Positions 1-9,252 of a stretch of DNA of 64,000 bases are shown one piece after another. The number at the start of each line of letters is the position of its first letter. The stretch's first letter is position 1. The DNA comes from Erythrobacteraceae bacterium Alg239-R51 (GTDB lineage Bacteria; Pseudomonadota; Alphaproteobacteria; Sphingomonadales; Sphingomonadaceae), in assembly GCA_947331495.1 (NCBI GenBank), contig CAMZOI010000001.1:496001-560000 (forward strand). Direction: 5' to 3'. The notes under the pieces were generated by a model. That model did not search any database. It saw nothing but the letters and a program-made list of their open reading frames with translations, and was not told the DNA's origin. The position numbers were made by a program, and so were the translations under genes.

Positions 1-352
1 ATGGTGCTCGACGGGCCGATCAACGGCGACTGGTTCGAAGCCTATGTCGTCCAGGTTCTCGTACCCGAGCTGCGCTGTGGCGACATCGTCATCATGGATA
101 ACCTGTCGAGCCATAAGCGCGCGTCGGTGCGCGAGCTGATCGAGGCGGCAGGGGCAACACTGCTGTCCCTCCCGCCCTACAGTCCCGACTTCAATCCCAT
201 CGAGAAGGCCTTCGCCCGGCTCAAGGCGATGCTCCGCAAGGCAGCGGAGCGAACCGTATCCGGCCTGGGACCTGATCGGCAGGCTCGTCGACCTCTTCCA
301 GCCCGACGAATGCGCCAACTACTTCAGCTCCTGCGGCTATGACCCAGAGTGA
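1..352 (+). pseudogene. IS630-family transposase, C-terminal part, frameshifted
   Basis: The reading frame carries the end of an IS630-type DDE transposase: MDNLSSHK around the second catalytic Asp and NPIEKAFARLKAML around the catalytic Glu. The 5' part lies outside the window. Near position 268 the frame is lost. The neighbouring frame then reads WDLIGRLVDLFQPDEC and runs to a TGA at 350-352, the usual family C-terminus, so a small indel has broken the gene. The sequence just after the stop (ACGGAATCCGCTCT) may be the element's terminal inverted repeat, but its partner is not in the window. Not expected to be active. Family assignment is confident; exact element name is not known. Confidence 0.85.
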
Positions 353-379
353 ACGGAATCCGCTCTCAACCTTGTATAT

Positions 380-698
380 CTTGGGGCTGGCATGGCACCG
401 AGCGGGAACCGGATCGAGGCATTCCTGGCTGATCGCGGTTATGATGCCGATGCCATCCGCGAGGAGATCGTCGCTGCCGGCGTCGAGGCTGTGATCCCCG
501 CAAGGAGCAACCGCCGCAACCCCGCCCCACATGATCGGGAGAAATGCCGCTGACGTAACCTTATCGAGCGATTGTTCAACAGACTGAAGAACTGGCGCAT
601 GGTTGCCAACTCACTACGACAAAACCAAAGGGTGCTACCTTGGCTTCGTAGCTTTCGCCTCAGTCAAACTACGGATATCCTTTGTCCACGCGGCCTAG
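380..698 (+). pseudogene. IS5-family transposase remnant
   Basis: A 5'-truncated IS5-type transposase. From 392 it reads GNRIEAFLADRGYDADAIRE, the region of the second catalytic Asp, up to a TGA at 551-553 standing where Trp is usual in this family. The same frame then continues with NLIERLFNRLKNWR, containing the catalytic Glu. After about 614 a frameshift moves the typical C-terminus (HYDKTKGCYLGFVAFASVKL) to another frame, ending with TAG at 696-698. Truncation, nonsense codon and frameshift together mean a dead element. It sits directly behind the IS630 remnant. The stretch 699-875 holds nothing recognised. Confidence 0.8.
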
Positions 699-875
699 AG
701 CACTGCTGGCCAACATCTTCGTCGTACGGAGGCACGCAATCTTCCTGTAACAGGTCGACGGCCCGCCAAGGCCGTATAAAATGTATTGGCGCTCCGTCAG
801 GCTGCGGCTCGGTTATAGGTTTCTGTCTGGATAAGTCGGATAATCTATCTGCCGGGTGAACTACGGTAGAGAAAC

Positions 876-1532
876 TTATAGCCCGTTTGGACCTTCGAAG
901 GAGATGTTTGCGTTCTTGTTTTCCAGCACACCCGATCCCATAACGAAGAACTGGGTTCTGGCGCGTAATCGCTCAAGGCTGTTGTCCATACCCACCCTGT
1001 GACTGATCGCGTCTGCATGAACGTCGCTTACGAATAGCCCAAGAAACAATTCAGCAAGTATATGCGGTGGTGCGTTCAGTTCGATCCCTCTATCTTGCCA
1101 GTCCGCAAAGAGCTGTTGGAGCGAATCAAGGGTCCGCGTGGCCGTACGTTCGAAAAACCGTCGGGCGAAATCCTTGTCGCTTACGCTTCGTGCGATGACG
1201 ATTCGAACCAAAGCGACTACTTCCGGATCTAGGAAGTGGGCCTGAAAACTTACTGCAAGGCGGTGAAGGATTTCGTGCGGCGTACCGCCTTTTTCAGCTG
1301 CCTCGCGGACCAGCGTCGCGCCGGAAGATGCCTTTTCGAAAACAACAACCTCGAGTATCCCTTCTTTGTTGCCGAACAGCTTGTAGACCGTAGCCAAAGA
1401 GCCGCCTGCACGATCGACTATGTCACCCAGCGTCGTGCGTTCGTAGCCCAGTCTAACGAACAATTCCCTGGCAGCTTCGATGAAGGCTCGCCTGCGGCGG
1501 TCAAGTCGGTCACATTCGGTTTGATCGGTCAT
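876..1532 (-). CDS. TetR/AcrR-family repressor of the adjacent RND efflux operon
   Basis: 218 residues starting at MTDQTECDRL; the frame is open upstream, but this Met precedes the typical N-terminal helix. The TetR DNA-binding domain is clear at residues about 10-60 (AFIEAARELFVRLGYERTT, then the HTH ending ATVYKLFGNKEGIL). The C-terminal part is a ligand-binding domain of the AcrR type with no recognisable ligand specificity. It is transcribed divergently from the adaptor/pump/outer-membrane operon starting at 1630, the classic arrangement for a local efflux repressor. The 97 bp between them contain a perfect palindrome at 1575-1588 that is a good operator candidate. Role as repressor is inferred from family and context. 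Confidence 0.88.
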   Translation of the reverse strand: MTDQTECDRLDRRRRAFIEAARELFVRLGYERTTLGDIVDRAGGSLATVYKLFGNKEGILEVVVFEKASSGATLVREAAEKGGTPHEILHRLAVSFQAHFLDPEVVALVRIVIARSVSDKDFARRFFERTATRTLDSLQQLFADWQDRGIELNAPPHILAELFLGLFVSDVHADAISHRVGMDNSLERLRARTQFFVMGSGVLENKNANISFEGPNGL

Positions 1533-1574
1533 TTTAGCGCAAACCTCGACGAAAACGGGTTGCCGGACAACAGC

Positions 1575-1588
1575 GTAATATCTATTAC
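1575..1588. promoter_or_regulatory. Candidate TetR operator palindrome
   Basis: GTAATA-TC-TATTAC is a perfect 6+6 bp palindrome with a 2 bp centre, lying in the short divergent region between the TetR gene and the RND adaptor gene. It is AT-rich against a GC-rich background. Position and symmetry fit an operator for the adjacent regulator; binding is inferred. Confidence 0.5.
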
Positions 1589-1629
1589 ATCTTCGCACAT
1601 GCACAAAAGCTGACTGAAAGCCGCCACCC

Positions 1630-2796
1630 GTGAAATCCAAAATTGTATTCTTAGCCGCAGCCCTCTTGCTCGTCGGCTGTGCCGAACCGAATGAAGAAAT
1701 GGCGCCTCAGGCGATTCCGGTCCGCACGGTAACAGTAGCTGCGCAAACCGTTCCGAACATAATCGAACTACCTGGACGGGTCGAGCCGGTACGCGTGGCA
1801 GAGGTGCGCGCCCGGGTTACGGGGATAGTGCAAGAGCGGCTTTACGAAGAAGGAACCGACATAAGAAATGGACAACCACTTTTCCGCATCGATCCGCGCG
1901 AACTGCGCGCCAGTTTGAACCAGACGAGGGCTGCACTTGCCCGCGCACGGGCAACAGCAGCCAATGCCCGGGCCGTGGTCGAACGTTACCGCCCGTTGAT
2001 CGAAGAAAACGCTATCAGCAGTCAGGAATACGACGCGGCGATTGCCGCTTCGCGCGAGGCGGAGGCAAATGTTGCCCAGATTCAGGCGCAGCTGGAGGCG
2101 GCCTCTCTGCAACTCGGTTATACCACCGTGCGCGCGCCGATCAGCGGCCGTGCGGGCCGTGCGCAGGTTACCGAAGGGGCCCTTGTCAGTCAGCCGGAAG
2201 GTACGCTGATGACCCGGATCGAACAGATTTCGTCAGTTTATGTAAGCTTCGCACAGGCAGCCAGCGAGGTTATCGACCTGCGCCGCGCCATCGCTTCGGG
2301 CGAAATCGATCTGAATGATGGCGAACAGATCGAGGTACGCCTCACCTTCGGTAACGGGACCGAATATCCTATCAGGGGTTATATCGATTTTCTTGATTTC
2401 TCGGTCGATGAACAGACCGGGACCGTTGAGCTGCGTGCCGAATTCGGTAATTCGTCACGCCTGCTGCTTCCGGGCGAGTTCGTGCGGGCGAAAATTTATG
2501 CCGGCAAGATCCCGAACGGGATCACCATCCCGCAACAGGCAGTGACTCTTACCGGTGAGGGCGGTTCCGTTTACCTGATCGACAAGGAGGGGCAGGCCCT
2601 GGTCCGGCCGATCAAGCTGGGAAATATGGTCGATGGCGAATGGATCGTCGAAAGCGGTCTGAAGCCAGGCGATACGGTTATTGTGAGCAATCTTCAGAAA
2701 ATCCGACCGGGTGTTCCGGTCAAGATATCCAACACGCCCACCGGCCGTCGACCTGCCCCCGCTCCCTCTACCGCCGCTTCTGGCAAGGGTCGCTAG
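1630..2796 (+). CDS. RND efflux periplasmic adaptor (membrane fusion protein), lipoprotein
   Basis: 388 residues, AcrA/MexA family. The N-terminus is a lipoprotein signal with lipobox LVGC (Cys17), so the mature protein is probably anchored to the inner membrane. Then come a barrel-sandwich half (VRARVTGIVQERLYEEGTDI), an alpha-helical hairpin rich in Ala/Arg (about 95-160), the second lipoyl half (YTTVRAPISGRAGRAQV), beta-barrel and membrane-proximal domains. A Pro/Ala-rich tail ends the protein. It bridges the inner-membrane pump and the outer-membrane channel. First gene of a three-gene operon; the pump starts 3 bp after its stop. Likely controlled by the divergent TetR gene. Confidence 0.93.
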   Translation: MKSKIVFLAAALLLVGCAEPNEEMAPQAIPVRTVTVAAQTVPNIIELPGRVEPVRVAEVRARVTGIVQERLYEEGTDIRNGQPLFRIDPRELRASLNQTRAALARARATAANARAVVERYRPLIEENAISSQEYDAAIAASREAEANVAQIQAQLEAASLQLGYTTVRAPISGRAGRAQVTEGALVSQPEGTLMTRIEQISSVYVSFAQAASEVIDLRRAIASGEIDLNDGEQIEVRLTFGNGTEYPIRGYIDFLDFSVDEQTGTVELRAEFGNSSRLLLPGEFVRAKIYAGKIPNGITIPQQAVTLTGEGGSVYLIDKEGQALVRPIKLGNMVDGEWIVESGLKPGDTVIVSNLQKIRPGVPVKISNTPTGRRPAPAPSTAASGKGR

Positions 2797-2799
2797 CGC

Positions 2800-5700
2800 A
2801 TGGCACGCTTCTTCATCGTTCGCCCGATTTTCGCCTGGGTGGTTTCGCTGGCTATCCTTCTTGCGGGGTTGCTTGCCTTGCGCGCCTTGCCGGTCGAACA
2901 ATATCCCGAAGTCGCGCCGCCGTCGCTGACGATCAATGTCGTTTATCCAGGCGCCGGGGCAGAGACACTCGAGCAGAATGTTACTCAGGTAATCGAGCAG
3001 CAACTCAATGGGGTCGATGGCTTTCTCTATATGTCCTCGACCAGCACCTCGGCGGGGCAGGCCAGCATTACTCTGACCTTCGAAGCGGGCACTGACATCG
3101 ATATCGCCCAAACCGAGGTGCAGAACCGCCTCAGCACGGTGGAGGCCCGCCTGCCCGAGGAGGTGCGCCGCCAAGGCATTACAGTTCGGCAGGCGAGTGA
3201 GGGGTTCCTCATGATCGTAGCCTTGACGTCCGCCAGCGGAAGTCTTGATTCCACCGATCTTGGTAATATCGCATCCAACCAGGTGATCGACGAACTGCGC
3301 CGGGTAAACGGCGTGGGCGACGTTATGTTGTTCGGATCGCCTTATGCAATGCGCATCTGGCTCGATCCCGAAGCGCTGGCTTCCTACAATCTGTCTCCGT
3401 CAGCCGTGCTGGCAGCAGTCCGCGAAGAAAACGCTCAGACGGCAGGCGGTGCCATCGGCGCACAACCACTTGCCGAAGGGCAACTCATTACGGCCAACAT
3501 CTCCACCGAGGGCCGCTTCTCTACCGTGGAGGAGTTCGAGAACATTATTTTGCGGGCCAACACAGGTGCAGCAGTGGTGCGGCTGGGTGAAGTCGCGAGG
3601 GTCGAGATCGGGGCTCAATCCTATGCGACCTCCGCCACCCTCAATGGCCAGCCGATGGCCGGGATGGCGATCCAACTCGCTACCGGTGCCAATGCCTTGA
3701 CCACGGCCGAAGGTATCCGGGAACGCCTGGCCGAAATCGACGAAGGCTTGCCACCTGATGTGGCATGGGAGATCCCCTACGACACTACCCCATTCGTCGA
3801 AGCGTCGGTGGAAGAAGTCGTCATAACGCTGGTCGAGGCGATGGTCCTCGTCTTTCTCGTTATGTTTCTCTTCCTGCAGAATTGGCGCGCCACGCTCATC
3901 CCCACACTTGTGGTGCCGATCGCCTTGGCCGGGGCGTGTCTGGGATTGTGGCTGTTCGGTTTCTCCATCAACGTTCTGTCACTTTTTGGCATGGTCCTGG
4001 CTATCGGTATCCTTGTGGATGATGCCATCGTGGTCATTGAAAATGTCGAACGCATCATGCGCGAGGAAGGGTTGCCGCCGCTGGAGGCTACCCGCAAGGC
4101 AATGGGGCAAATCACCGGTGCGATCATCGGTATCACGCTGGTATTGATTGCCGTTTTCATCCCGATGGCGTTCTTCCCCGGCTCCACAGGCGGAATCTAT
4201 CGGCAATTTTCGGTCACGCTGGCAATCGCGATCTTCTTTTCAGCTTTTCTGGCTCTTTCGCTTACCCCAGCCTTGTGCGCGACCTTTCTCAAGCCGATGG
4301 ATCATGAACACGATGATGCCGGAGAAGTGGACGTTGATCCGGAGGTCGAGGCAGCGTCGGGTTGGCGAGGCATGCTGGCGCGTGCCGGCGGTTTCGGAGC
4401 GCGCTTTTTCTCGCGTTTTAACCGTTGGTTTGCGCGAATGCAGGAAAAATACGGTCGCACCAATGACCGTATCCTGTCGCGGCCATGGCGCGGCTTCGCG
4501 GTTTTCCTCACGCTCGTCCTGCTGACGGTGGTGCTGTTCGCCCGCCTTCCATCCGCGATGCTGCCGACCGAAGACCAGGGATTTCTTATCACTGCGGTCC
4601 AGACCCAACCAGGTGCGACCCAGGCTCGAACTGACGAGGCGTTGGAGCCGATCACCGGATATTGGATGAATCGTGAGGAGGTTGAGAACCTCGTACTTGT
4701 CCGCGGTTTCAGCTTCTTTGGACGCGGGCAGAACAACGCCTTGATGTTTACAACTTTCAAACCCTGGGAAGAACGGACTGGGCCCGACAGTAGCGCCGGC
4801 GAAATGCTGGCAGATGCAATGGACCGTTTTATGCAGCTCGACAATGCCAGTGCCTTTGTAATCCAGCCTCCTGCAATCCAGTCGCTGGGCAGGGCCAGCG
4901 GCTTCACCCTCAAGTTGCAGGATCGTGGCGGGGTGGGGCGCGAAACTCTGACCGCAGCGCGCGACCAAATGCTGGGCATTGCTTCTCAAAGTCCAGTTAT
5001 TGCCAATCTGCGACCGGAAGACCAGGGTCCCAGCCCAGAGGTCGAGGTTGAAATTGACAGGGTTCAGGCTCGTGCACTCGGCCTTTCGCTGTCCGATGTG
5101 AACACCGCGCTATCGATCACTTTCGGCTCAGCTTATGTCAACGATTTCAACCGCGACGGACGTGTGCTGCAGGTGCAAATACAGGCTGACGCCCCTTATC
5201 GGATGACGCCCGAGGATATCATGGCCCTGCGCATTCCAAATGCAAGCGGAGAGTTAGTGCCATTCAGCGCCTTTGCGTCCGCCCGTTGGTCGGCAGCACC
5301 CGCCAGCCTGTCGCGATATAACGGATACCCCGCGATGACACTTTCGGGAACGGCCGCCCCCGGTGAGTCCTCTGGCTCCGCGCTTGCCGAGATGGAGCAA
5401 CTTGCAGAGCAATTGCCGCAAGGCATCGGCTATGAATGGACTGGCCTTTCTTACGAAGAAAAACAGGCGGGTGGGCAGATCGGCTTTCTTCTTGGCTTGT
5501 CGATAATTGTCGTGTTCCTGGTGCTTGCTGCGCTCTACGAAAGCTGGGCGGTACCCCTAGCAGTTCTGCTGATTGTTCCCACCGGCGTGCTGGGCGCAGT
5601 CGTGTTTTCCATGCTACGCGGCCTTTCGGCGGATATCTATTTCAACGTCGGCTTGATCACGATTGTTGGCCTTGCCGCCAAGAACGCGATCCTCATTGTC

Positions 5701-6063
5701 GAATTCGCGATCGAGGAAGAAGAACGAGGGTTGCGACGGATAGATGCAATAAAGTCTGCAGCCCGCCTGCGCCTGCGGCCGATCATCATGACTTCGCTGG
5801 CGTTCACCATGGGTATGGTGCCTTTGGCGCTTGCTTCAGGCGCCGGTGCGGCGAGCCGCATCTCGGTAGGTACCGGAGTGATGGGCGGAATGATCGCAAC
5901 TACGATTTTCGGCATTTTCCTTATCCCGATGCTCTATCTGCTGGTGCGCAGGAATGTCAGCCGCAAGCAGCCGGTCGCAGCCGGACATCTGGACGAGGCT
6001 GATCCCGGAAAAGCAAAGCCGGACGACACGGAACCGGGTCCGGATGAGGAGCCAGTCCGATGA
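2800..6063 (+). CDS. RND efflux pump, HAE1 (AcrB/MexB) family
   Basis: 1087 residues, slightly longer than AcrB because of an acidic C-terminal tail and a charged insert near 505-520. The N-terminal segment (ARFFIVRPIFAWVVSLAIL) is the first of twelve membrane helices. Proton-relay residues are present: Asp407-Asp408 in GILVDDAIVVIENVER and the Lys of GLAAKNAILIVEFA. Porter-domain sequences follow each of the two transmembrane halves as in all HAE1 pumps. It exports hydrophobic or amphiphilic compounds using the proton gradient; substrate cannot be read from sequence. It is translationally coupled to the next gene by an ATGA overlap at 6060-6063. Confidence 0.95.
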   Translation: MARFFIVRPIFAWVVSLAILLAGLLALRALPVEQYPEVAPPSLTINVVYPGAGAETLEQNVTQVIEQQLNGVDGFLYMSSTSTSAGQASITLTFEAGTDIDIAQTEVQNRLSTVEARLPEEVRRQGITVRQASEGFLMIVALTSASGSLDSTDLGNIASNQVIDELRRVNGVGDVMLFGSPYAMRIWLDPEALASYNLSPSAVLAAVREENAQTAGGAIGAQPLAEGQLITANISTEGRFSTVEEFENIILRANTGAAVVRLGEVARVEIGAQSYATSATLNGQPMAGMAIQLATGANALTTAEGIRERLAEIDEGLPPDVAWEIPYDTTPFVEASVEEVVITLVEAMVLVFLVMFLFLQNWRATLIPTLVVPIALAGACLGLWLFGFSINVLSLFGMVLAIGILVDDAIVVIENVERIMREEGLPPLEATRKAMGQITGAIIGITLVLIAVFIPMAFFPGSTGGIYRQFSVTLAIAIFFSAFLALSLTPALCATFLKPMDHEHDDAGEVDVDPEVEAASGWRGMLARAGGFGARFFSRFNRWFARMQEKYGRTNDRILSRPWRGFAVFLTLVLLTVVLFARLPSAMLPTEDQGFLITAVQTQPGATQARTDEALEPITGYWMNREEVENLVLVRGFSFFGRGQNNALMFTTFKPWEERTGPDSSAGEMLADAMDRFMQLDNASAFVIQPPAIQSLGRASGFTLKLQDRGGVGRETLTAARDQMLGIASQSPVIANLRPEDQGPSPEVEVEIDRVQARALGLSLSDVNTALSITFGSAYVNDFNRDGRVLQVQIQADAPYRMTPEDIMALRIPNASGELVPFSAFASARWSAAPASLSRYNGYPAMTLSGTAAPGESSGSALAEMEQLAEQLPQGIGYEWTGLSYEEKQAGGQIGFLLGLSIIVVFLVLAALYESWAVPLAVLLIVPTGVLGAVVFSMLRGLSADIYFNVGLITIVGLAAKNAILIVEFAIEEEERGLRRIDAIKSAARLRLRPIIMTSLAFTMGMVPLALASGAGAASRISVGTGVMGGMIATTIFGIFLIPMLYLLVRRNVSRKQPVAAGHLDEADPGKAKPDDTEPGPDEEPVR

Positions 6064-7508
6064 AACATTTGATTGCCCTGGCCTTGGCTTCGACGATGCT
6101 GGCAGGTTGCGCCAGCATGGCGCCCGACCATGTCCGGCCCGCGCCGGCCACGACGCCCACATTCGACAGTGAATACTTGCCCGATGGCGAAGTCGTCGCT
6201 TCCCAGCTCTCCTACCGCGAATGGTTCGTGGATCCTCGCCTGCGGGGCCTCGTCGCCCTTGCGCTGGAGAATAATCGTGATTTGCTGGCAGCAACCGCGC
6301 GCATAGAACAGGCTCGCGCGCGTTATCGCATCCAGGACAGCCGCAGACTGCCTGATATCGTTGCTGATGCAGGTGCCGTTCGCACACGCCAGCCGCTTTC
6401 GGCTAATCCCGCGCTCGACACAGGTGATGTGGAGGGTGCTCCCGATGCGATTACGTTTAACCGCTTTGACGTAGGCGTTGGCGTCAGTGCCTTTGAATTG
6501 GACTTCTGGGGCCGGGTCGCGAGCCTAAGCGACGCCGCGCGCGCGGAATATCTCGCAACGGTTGCCGCGCAGCGTGCTTTCTATCTCTCGTTGATTGCGG
6601 ATACGGCGGCGACCTATTACGAAATCGTCGAGACGGAAGAACAGATCGCCCTGGCCGAAGCCACCGCCGAAAGCAGGCGCGAAGGGCTGCGGATTGCAAA
6701 AGTGCGTCTCGATAATGGCGTGACCTCGGCACTGCCTTTCCGTCAGGCGGAAACACTGCTGACCCAGGCAGAACAGCGACTGGCAGCCGAGCAGCTAACA
6801 TTGGCGCGTCTACACAATCAGCTGGCGGTATTGGTGGGTGGAACTATTCCCGAGCCGCTTCCCGACGGGCTCGCTCTGGCGCAGCAGGGTAATGAGCGGC
6901 GGCTGGCGGCGGGCCTGCCGTCTACCTTGCTTTTTGTACGGCCCGATATCGTCGCGGCCGAAGAACAGCTACGGGCAGCACGTGCCAATATCGGTGCCGC
7001 TCGCGCAGCATTCTTCCCCACTATCTCGCTGACCGGCAATACGGGATTTTCGTCAAGCAGCCTTGATGATCTGTTTTCGGGCAGCGGTTGGGGATGGAGC
7101 TTCGGTCCGGCCATTTCGCTGCCCATTTTCGACTGGGGTGCACGCGAAGCCAATCTGGCTCTCGCCCAGGCCCTGGAGGTCGAGCAGGTGGCGAATTACG
7201 ATCGGACCGTCCAGGAGGCCTTCCGTGAAGTCTCGGATGCACTGGCCGGACGTCGCTGGTTGGCCGAGCAGGTTGCAACCCTGGAACGCGCCGTGATCGC
7301 ACAGGAACGGATCGCCCATATCGCGCGCCTGCGCTATCGGGAGGGTGTAACCAATTATCTCGAGGTTCTCGATGCTGAACGAAACCTGTTCAACGCCCGC
7401 CAGGAGCTTCTCGCGACCGAACGGGCCTTGCTCCAGAACTGCGCTACGCTTTTCGTAGCTCTGGGCGGCGGTATTGGAGACGAAAAGCTCCTCTGGCAAG
7501 GGACTTAA
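6060..7508 (+). CDS. Outer-membrane efflux lipoprotein, NodT/OprM family
   Basis: 482 residues with lipobox LAGC (Cys17), followed by the duplicated outer-membrane factor fold. Typical features are WFVDPRLRGLVALALENNRDL early in the mature protein and the second-repeat motif VRPDIVAAEEQLRAARANIG near residue 300. It forms the trimeric exit duct of the tripartite pump encoded by the two preceding genes. Start overlaps the pump stop as ATGA. Third and last gene of the operon. Confidence 0.93.
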   Translation: MKHLIALALASTMLAGCASMAPDHVRPAPATTPTFDSEYLPDGEVVASQLSYREWFVDPRLRGLVALALENNRDLLAATARIEQARARYRIQDSRRLPDIVADAGAVRTRQPLSANPALDTGDVEGAPDAITFNRFDVGVGVSAFELDFWGRVASLSDAARAEYLATVAAQRAFYLSLIADTAATYYEIVETEEQIALAEATAESRREGLRIAKVRLDNGVTSALPFRQAETLLTQAEQRLAAEQLTLARLHNQLAVLVGGTIPEPLPDGLALAQQGNERRLAAGLPSTLLFVRPDIVAAEEQLRAARANIGAARAAFFPTISLTGNTGFSSSSLDDLFSGSGWGWSFGPAISLPIFDWGAREANLALAQALEVEQVANYDRTVQEAFREVSDALAGRRWLAEQVATLERAVIAQERIAHIARLRYREGVTNYLEVLDAERNLFNARQELLATERALLQNCATLFVALGGGIGDEKLLWQGT

Positions 7509-8151
7509 TAGAACTCTTGCAAATCCGGCAAAGGTCAACGCGGGCGGACGTCGCTCAGACGGTATCTCACCTCGCCAGCCTTCGGGCCAAGCGCCGCCGT
7601 TGTCCGGCAAGCTCCGATATTCCCGCAACGCAGCATGAGGGCCATGCGTCTTTGCCTCGCTACAGGAGCAAACGGGCCACCCGATTAGCAATCGAGACCG
7701 GGGTAGAAGGTTCCACACGTTCGGCGGCAGGACGAAGATCGTCTCGCCTCAGGCAAGCTCGATGCGAAACGAGCCAATGGCGCGGAGCCGTACCGTACCA
7801 GGCTCTTCCCGGGAGATGCCTCCCCTTACGTGCCTAGCCGATTCGATACGATATGGCCGGCGGTTTGCAATAGGCTATCCTCTGAAGATACAGTATGTCC
7901 CGCGTCTGCGCGATAAAGCTGAAGTTGCGAATTCGATACCTAGCATGAGAGACGTTTAGGCGCACTTGCCTACCCCCTAAGTTAATGATACGAACCAGTC
8001 TACTTAAGGGTCAGAGACAGTGCGGCATGAGCTATTTGTTCAAAGCGGATCGGACTGCTTCCGGCGAATTTGGAGTGTATCCCGGATGCATTGCTCGACC
8101 AGCTCCGGTTTCTGTTGATGCACCTATGATTCCAGCTGTTCTCTTTGCTCG
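7509..8151. other. Gene-free interval between efflux and Mla-like operons
   Basis: 643 bp with no recognisable protein, RNA gene or convincing terminator. Short open frames here have basic, low-information translations typical of chance frames in GC-rich DNA. It must hold the promoter for the operon starting at 8152, but no -35/-10 pair stands out. Could be decayed coding DNA. Confidence 0.5.
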
Positions 8152-9252
8152 ATGAAGCTGGGATCACGGCCAGAGATCTTCGTTCGAGAGGAACAGGAAA
8201 ATGCCACGTTGGTCGTTTCAGGCGACTGGATTACGCAAAACCTCGCAGAACTCCCACCGACAGTTTCGTATGGTTCTTCGGATCATCCGGAAATCGACTG
8301 CAGCGAGCTAGGTCGGATCGACAGCGTCGGCGCGCTTGCAATCCTGACGCTTGTGCACCGAGCGGCAAAAATTGAGGGACTGCCTGAAAATCTGGCGCGC
8401 TTGTTCGAACTCGTGGACGCCGCCACCCAGGGAGAAGATGCCTCGGAGGCTGCCCGCCACCCGCTGCACGTACGCTTGGGGAAAGTGGTTTATCGGGCAG
8501 GACAGTCCATAAAAACAAGCGCGCGGTTTCTGGGGAAGCTAGAGGTTTCTCTGGTTCGTTCGATCGCAAACCCCAGCCGCATCAGGCCCGTTGCCCTGGC
8601 ATCGTCAATCCAGAAAGCCGGACTCGAATCCTTGCCGCTGATTGCCATCATGACGTTCTTTATCGGGGCGGTGGTCGCCCTGATTGGAAGCGATCTGCTG
8701 GAACAATTGGGGGCAGCGGAACTGGTCGTGGAACTGGTCGGCATATCGGTCCTGCGAGAGTTTGGCGTGTTGATACCCGCAATCCTTCTTGCCGGGCGAT
8801 CGACATCGACCTTTGCCGCCCAGATCGGTGCGATGCGCATGAACCAGGAAACCGAGGCGATGCAGGTTATGGGTATCGATCTGTTCGACGCTCTTGTCCT
8901 CCCCCGTTTCTTGTCCTTGCTCATCACCATGCCGTTACTTTCGGTCATCGCCATGATCGCTGGCCTGGCCGGGGGCCTGGTCGCCAGCTGGGGCATTATG
9001 GGCGTAAGCCCGATTCTGTTCATCGAGCGGTTGGAAAGCGCGGTGGAAATTCGCCATTTCTGGGTCGGGATAGCGAAGGTTCCGGTTCTTGCTGCCGCGA
9101 TTGCCATTACTGGATGTCGGCACGGCCTTGCTGTCAAAGGCGATGTCGAGCAACTCGGCTCCCGAGTCACCGTGGCAGTTGTCCAGGCGCTGTTCGCCAT
9201 CATCTTTCTAGATGCTGCCTTTGCCGTTCTTTTCAATGTGTTCGGCATATGA
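8152..9252 (+). CDS. mlaE: MlaE-type ABC permease with N-terminal STAS domain
   Basis: 366 residues. Residues about 1-110 form a STAS-like domain (IDCSELGRIDSVGALAILTL), the role played by separate MlaB in E. coli. Residues about 130-366 are a MlaE/YrbE permease with five to six hydrophobic helices (LPLIAIMTFFIGAVVALIG; EFGVLIPAILLAGRS). It is the inner-membrane permease of a phospholipid/lipid transport complex that works with an MCE protein. The fused STAS-permease form is common in alphaproteobacteria. Its stop overlaps the ATPase start as ATGA (9249-9252). Confidence 0.9.
   Translation: MKLGSRPEIFVREEQENATLVVSGDWITQNLAELPPTVSYGSSDHPEIDCSELGRIDSVGALAILTLVHRAAKIEGLPENLARLFELVDAATQGEDASEAARHPLHVRLGKVVYRAGQSIKTSARFLGKLEVSLVRSIANPSRIRPVALASSIQKAGLESLPLIAIMTFFIGAVVALIGSDLLEQLGAAELVVELVGISVLREFGVLIPAILLAGRSTSTFAAQIGAMRMNQETEAMQVMGIDLFDALVLPRFLSLLITMPLLSVIAMIAGLAGGLVASWGIMGVSPILFIERLESAVEIRHFWVGIAKVPVLAAAIAITGCRHGLAVKGDVEQLGSRVTVAVVQALFAIIFLDAAFAVLFNVFGI

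Noticed and set aside
7517..7837. A 106-codon plus-strand frame
   Set aside because: Basic, Arg/Ser-rich translation with no family resemblance and no good ribosome-binding site.
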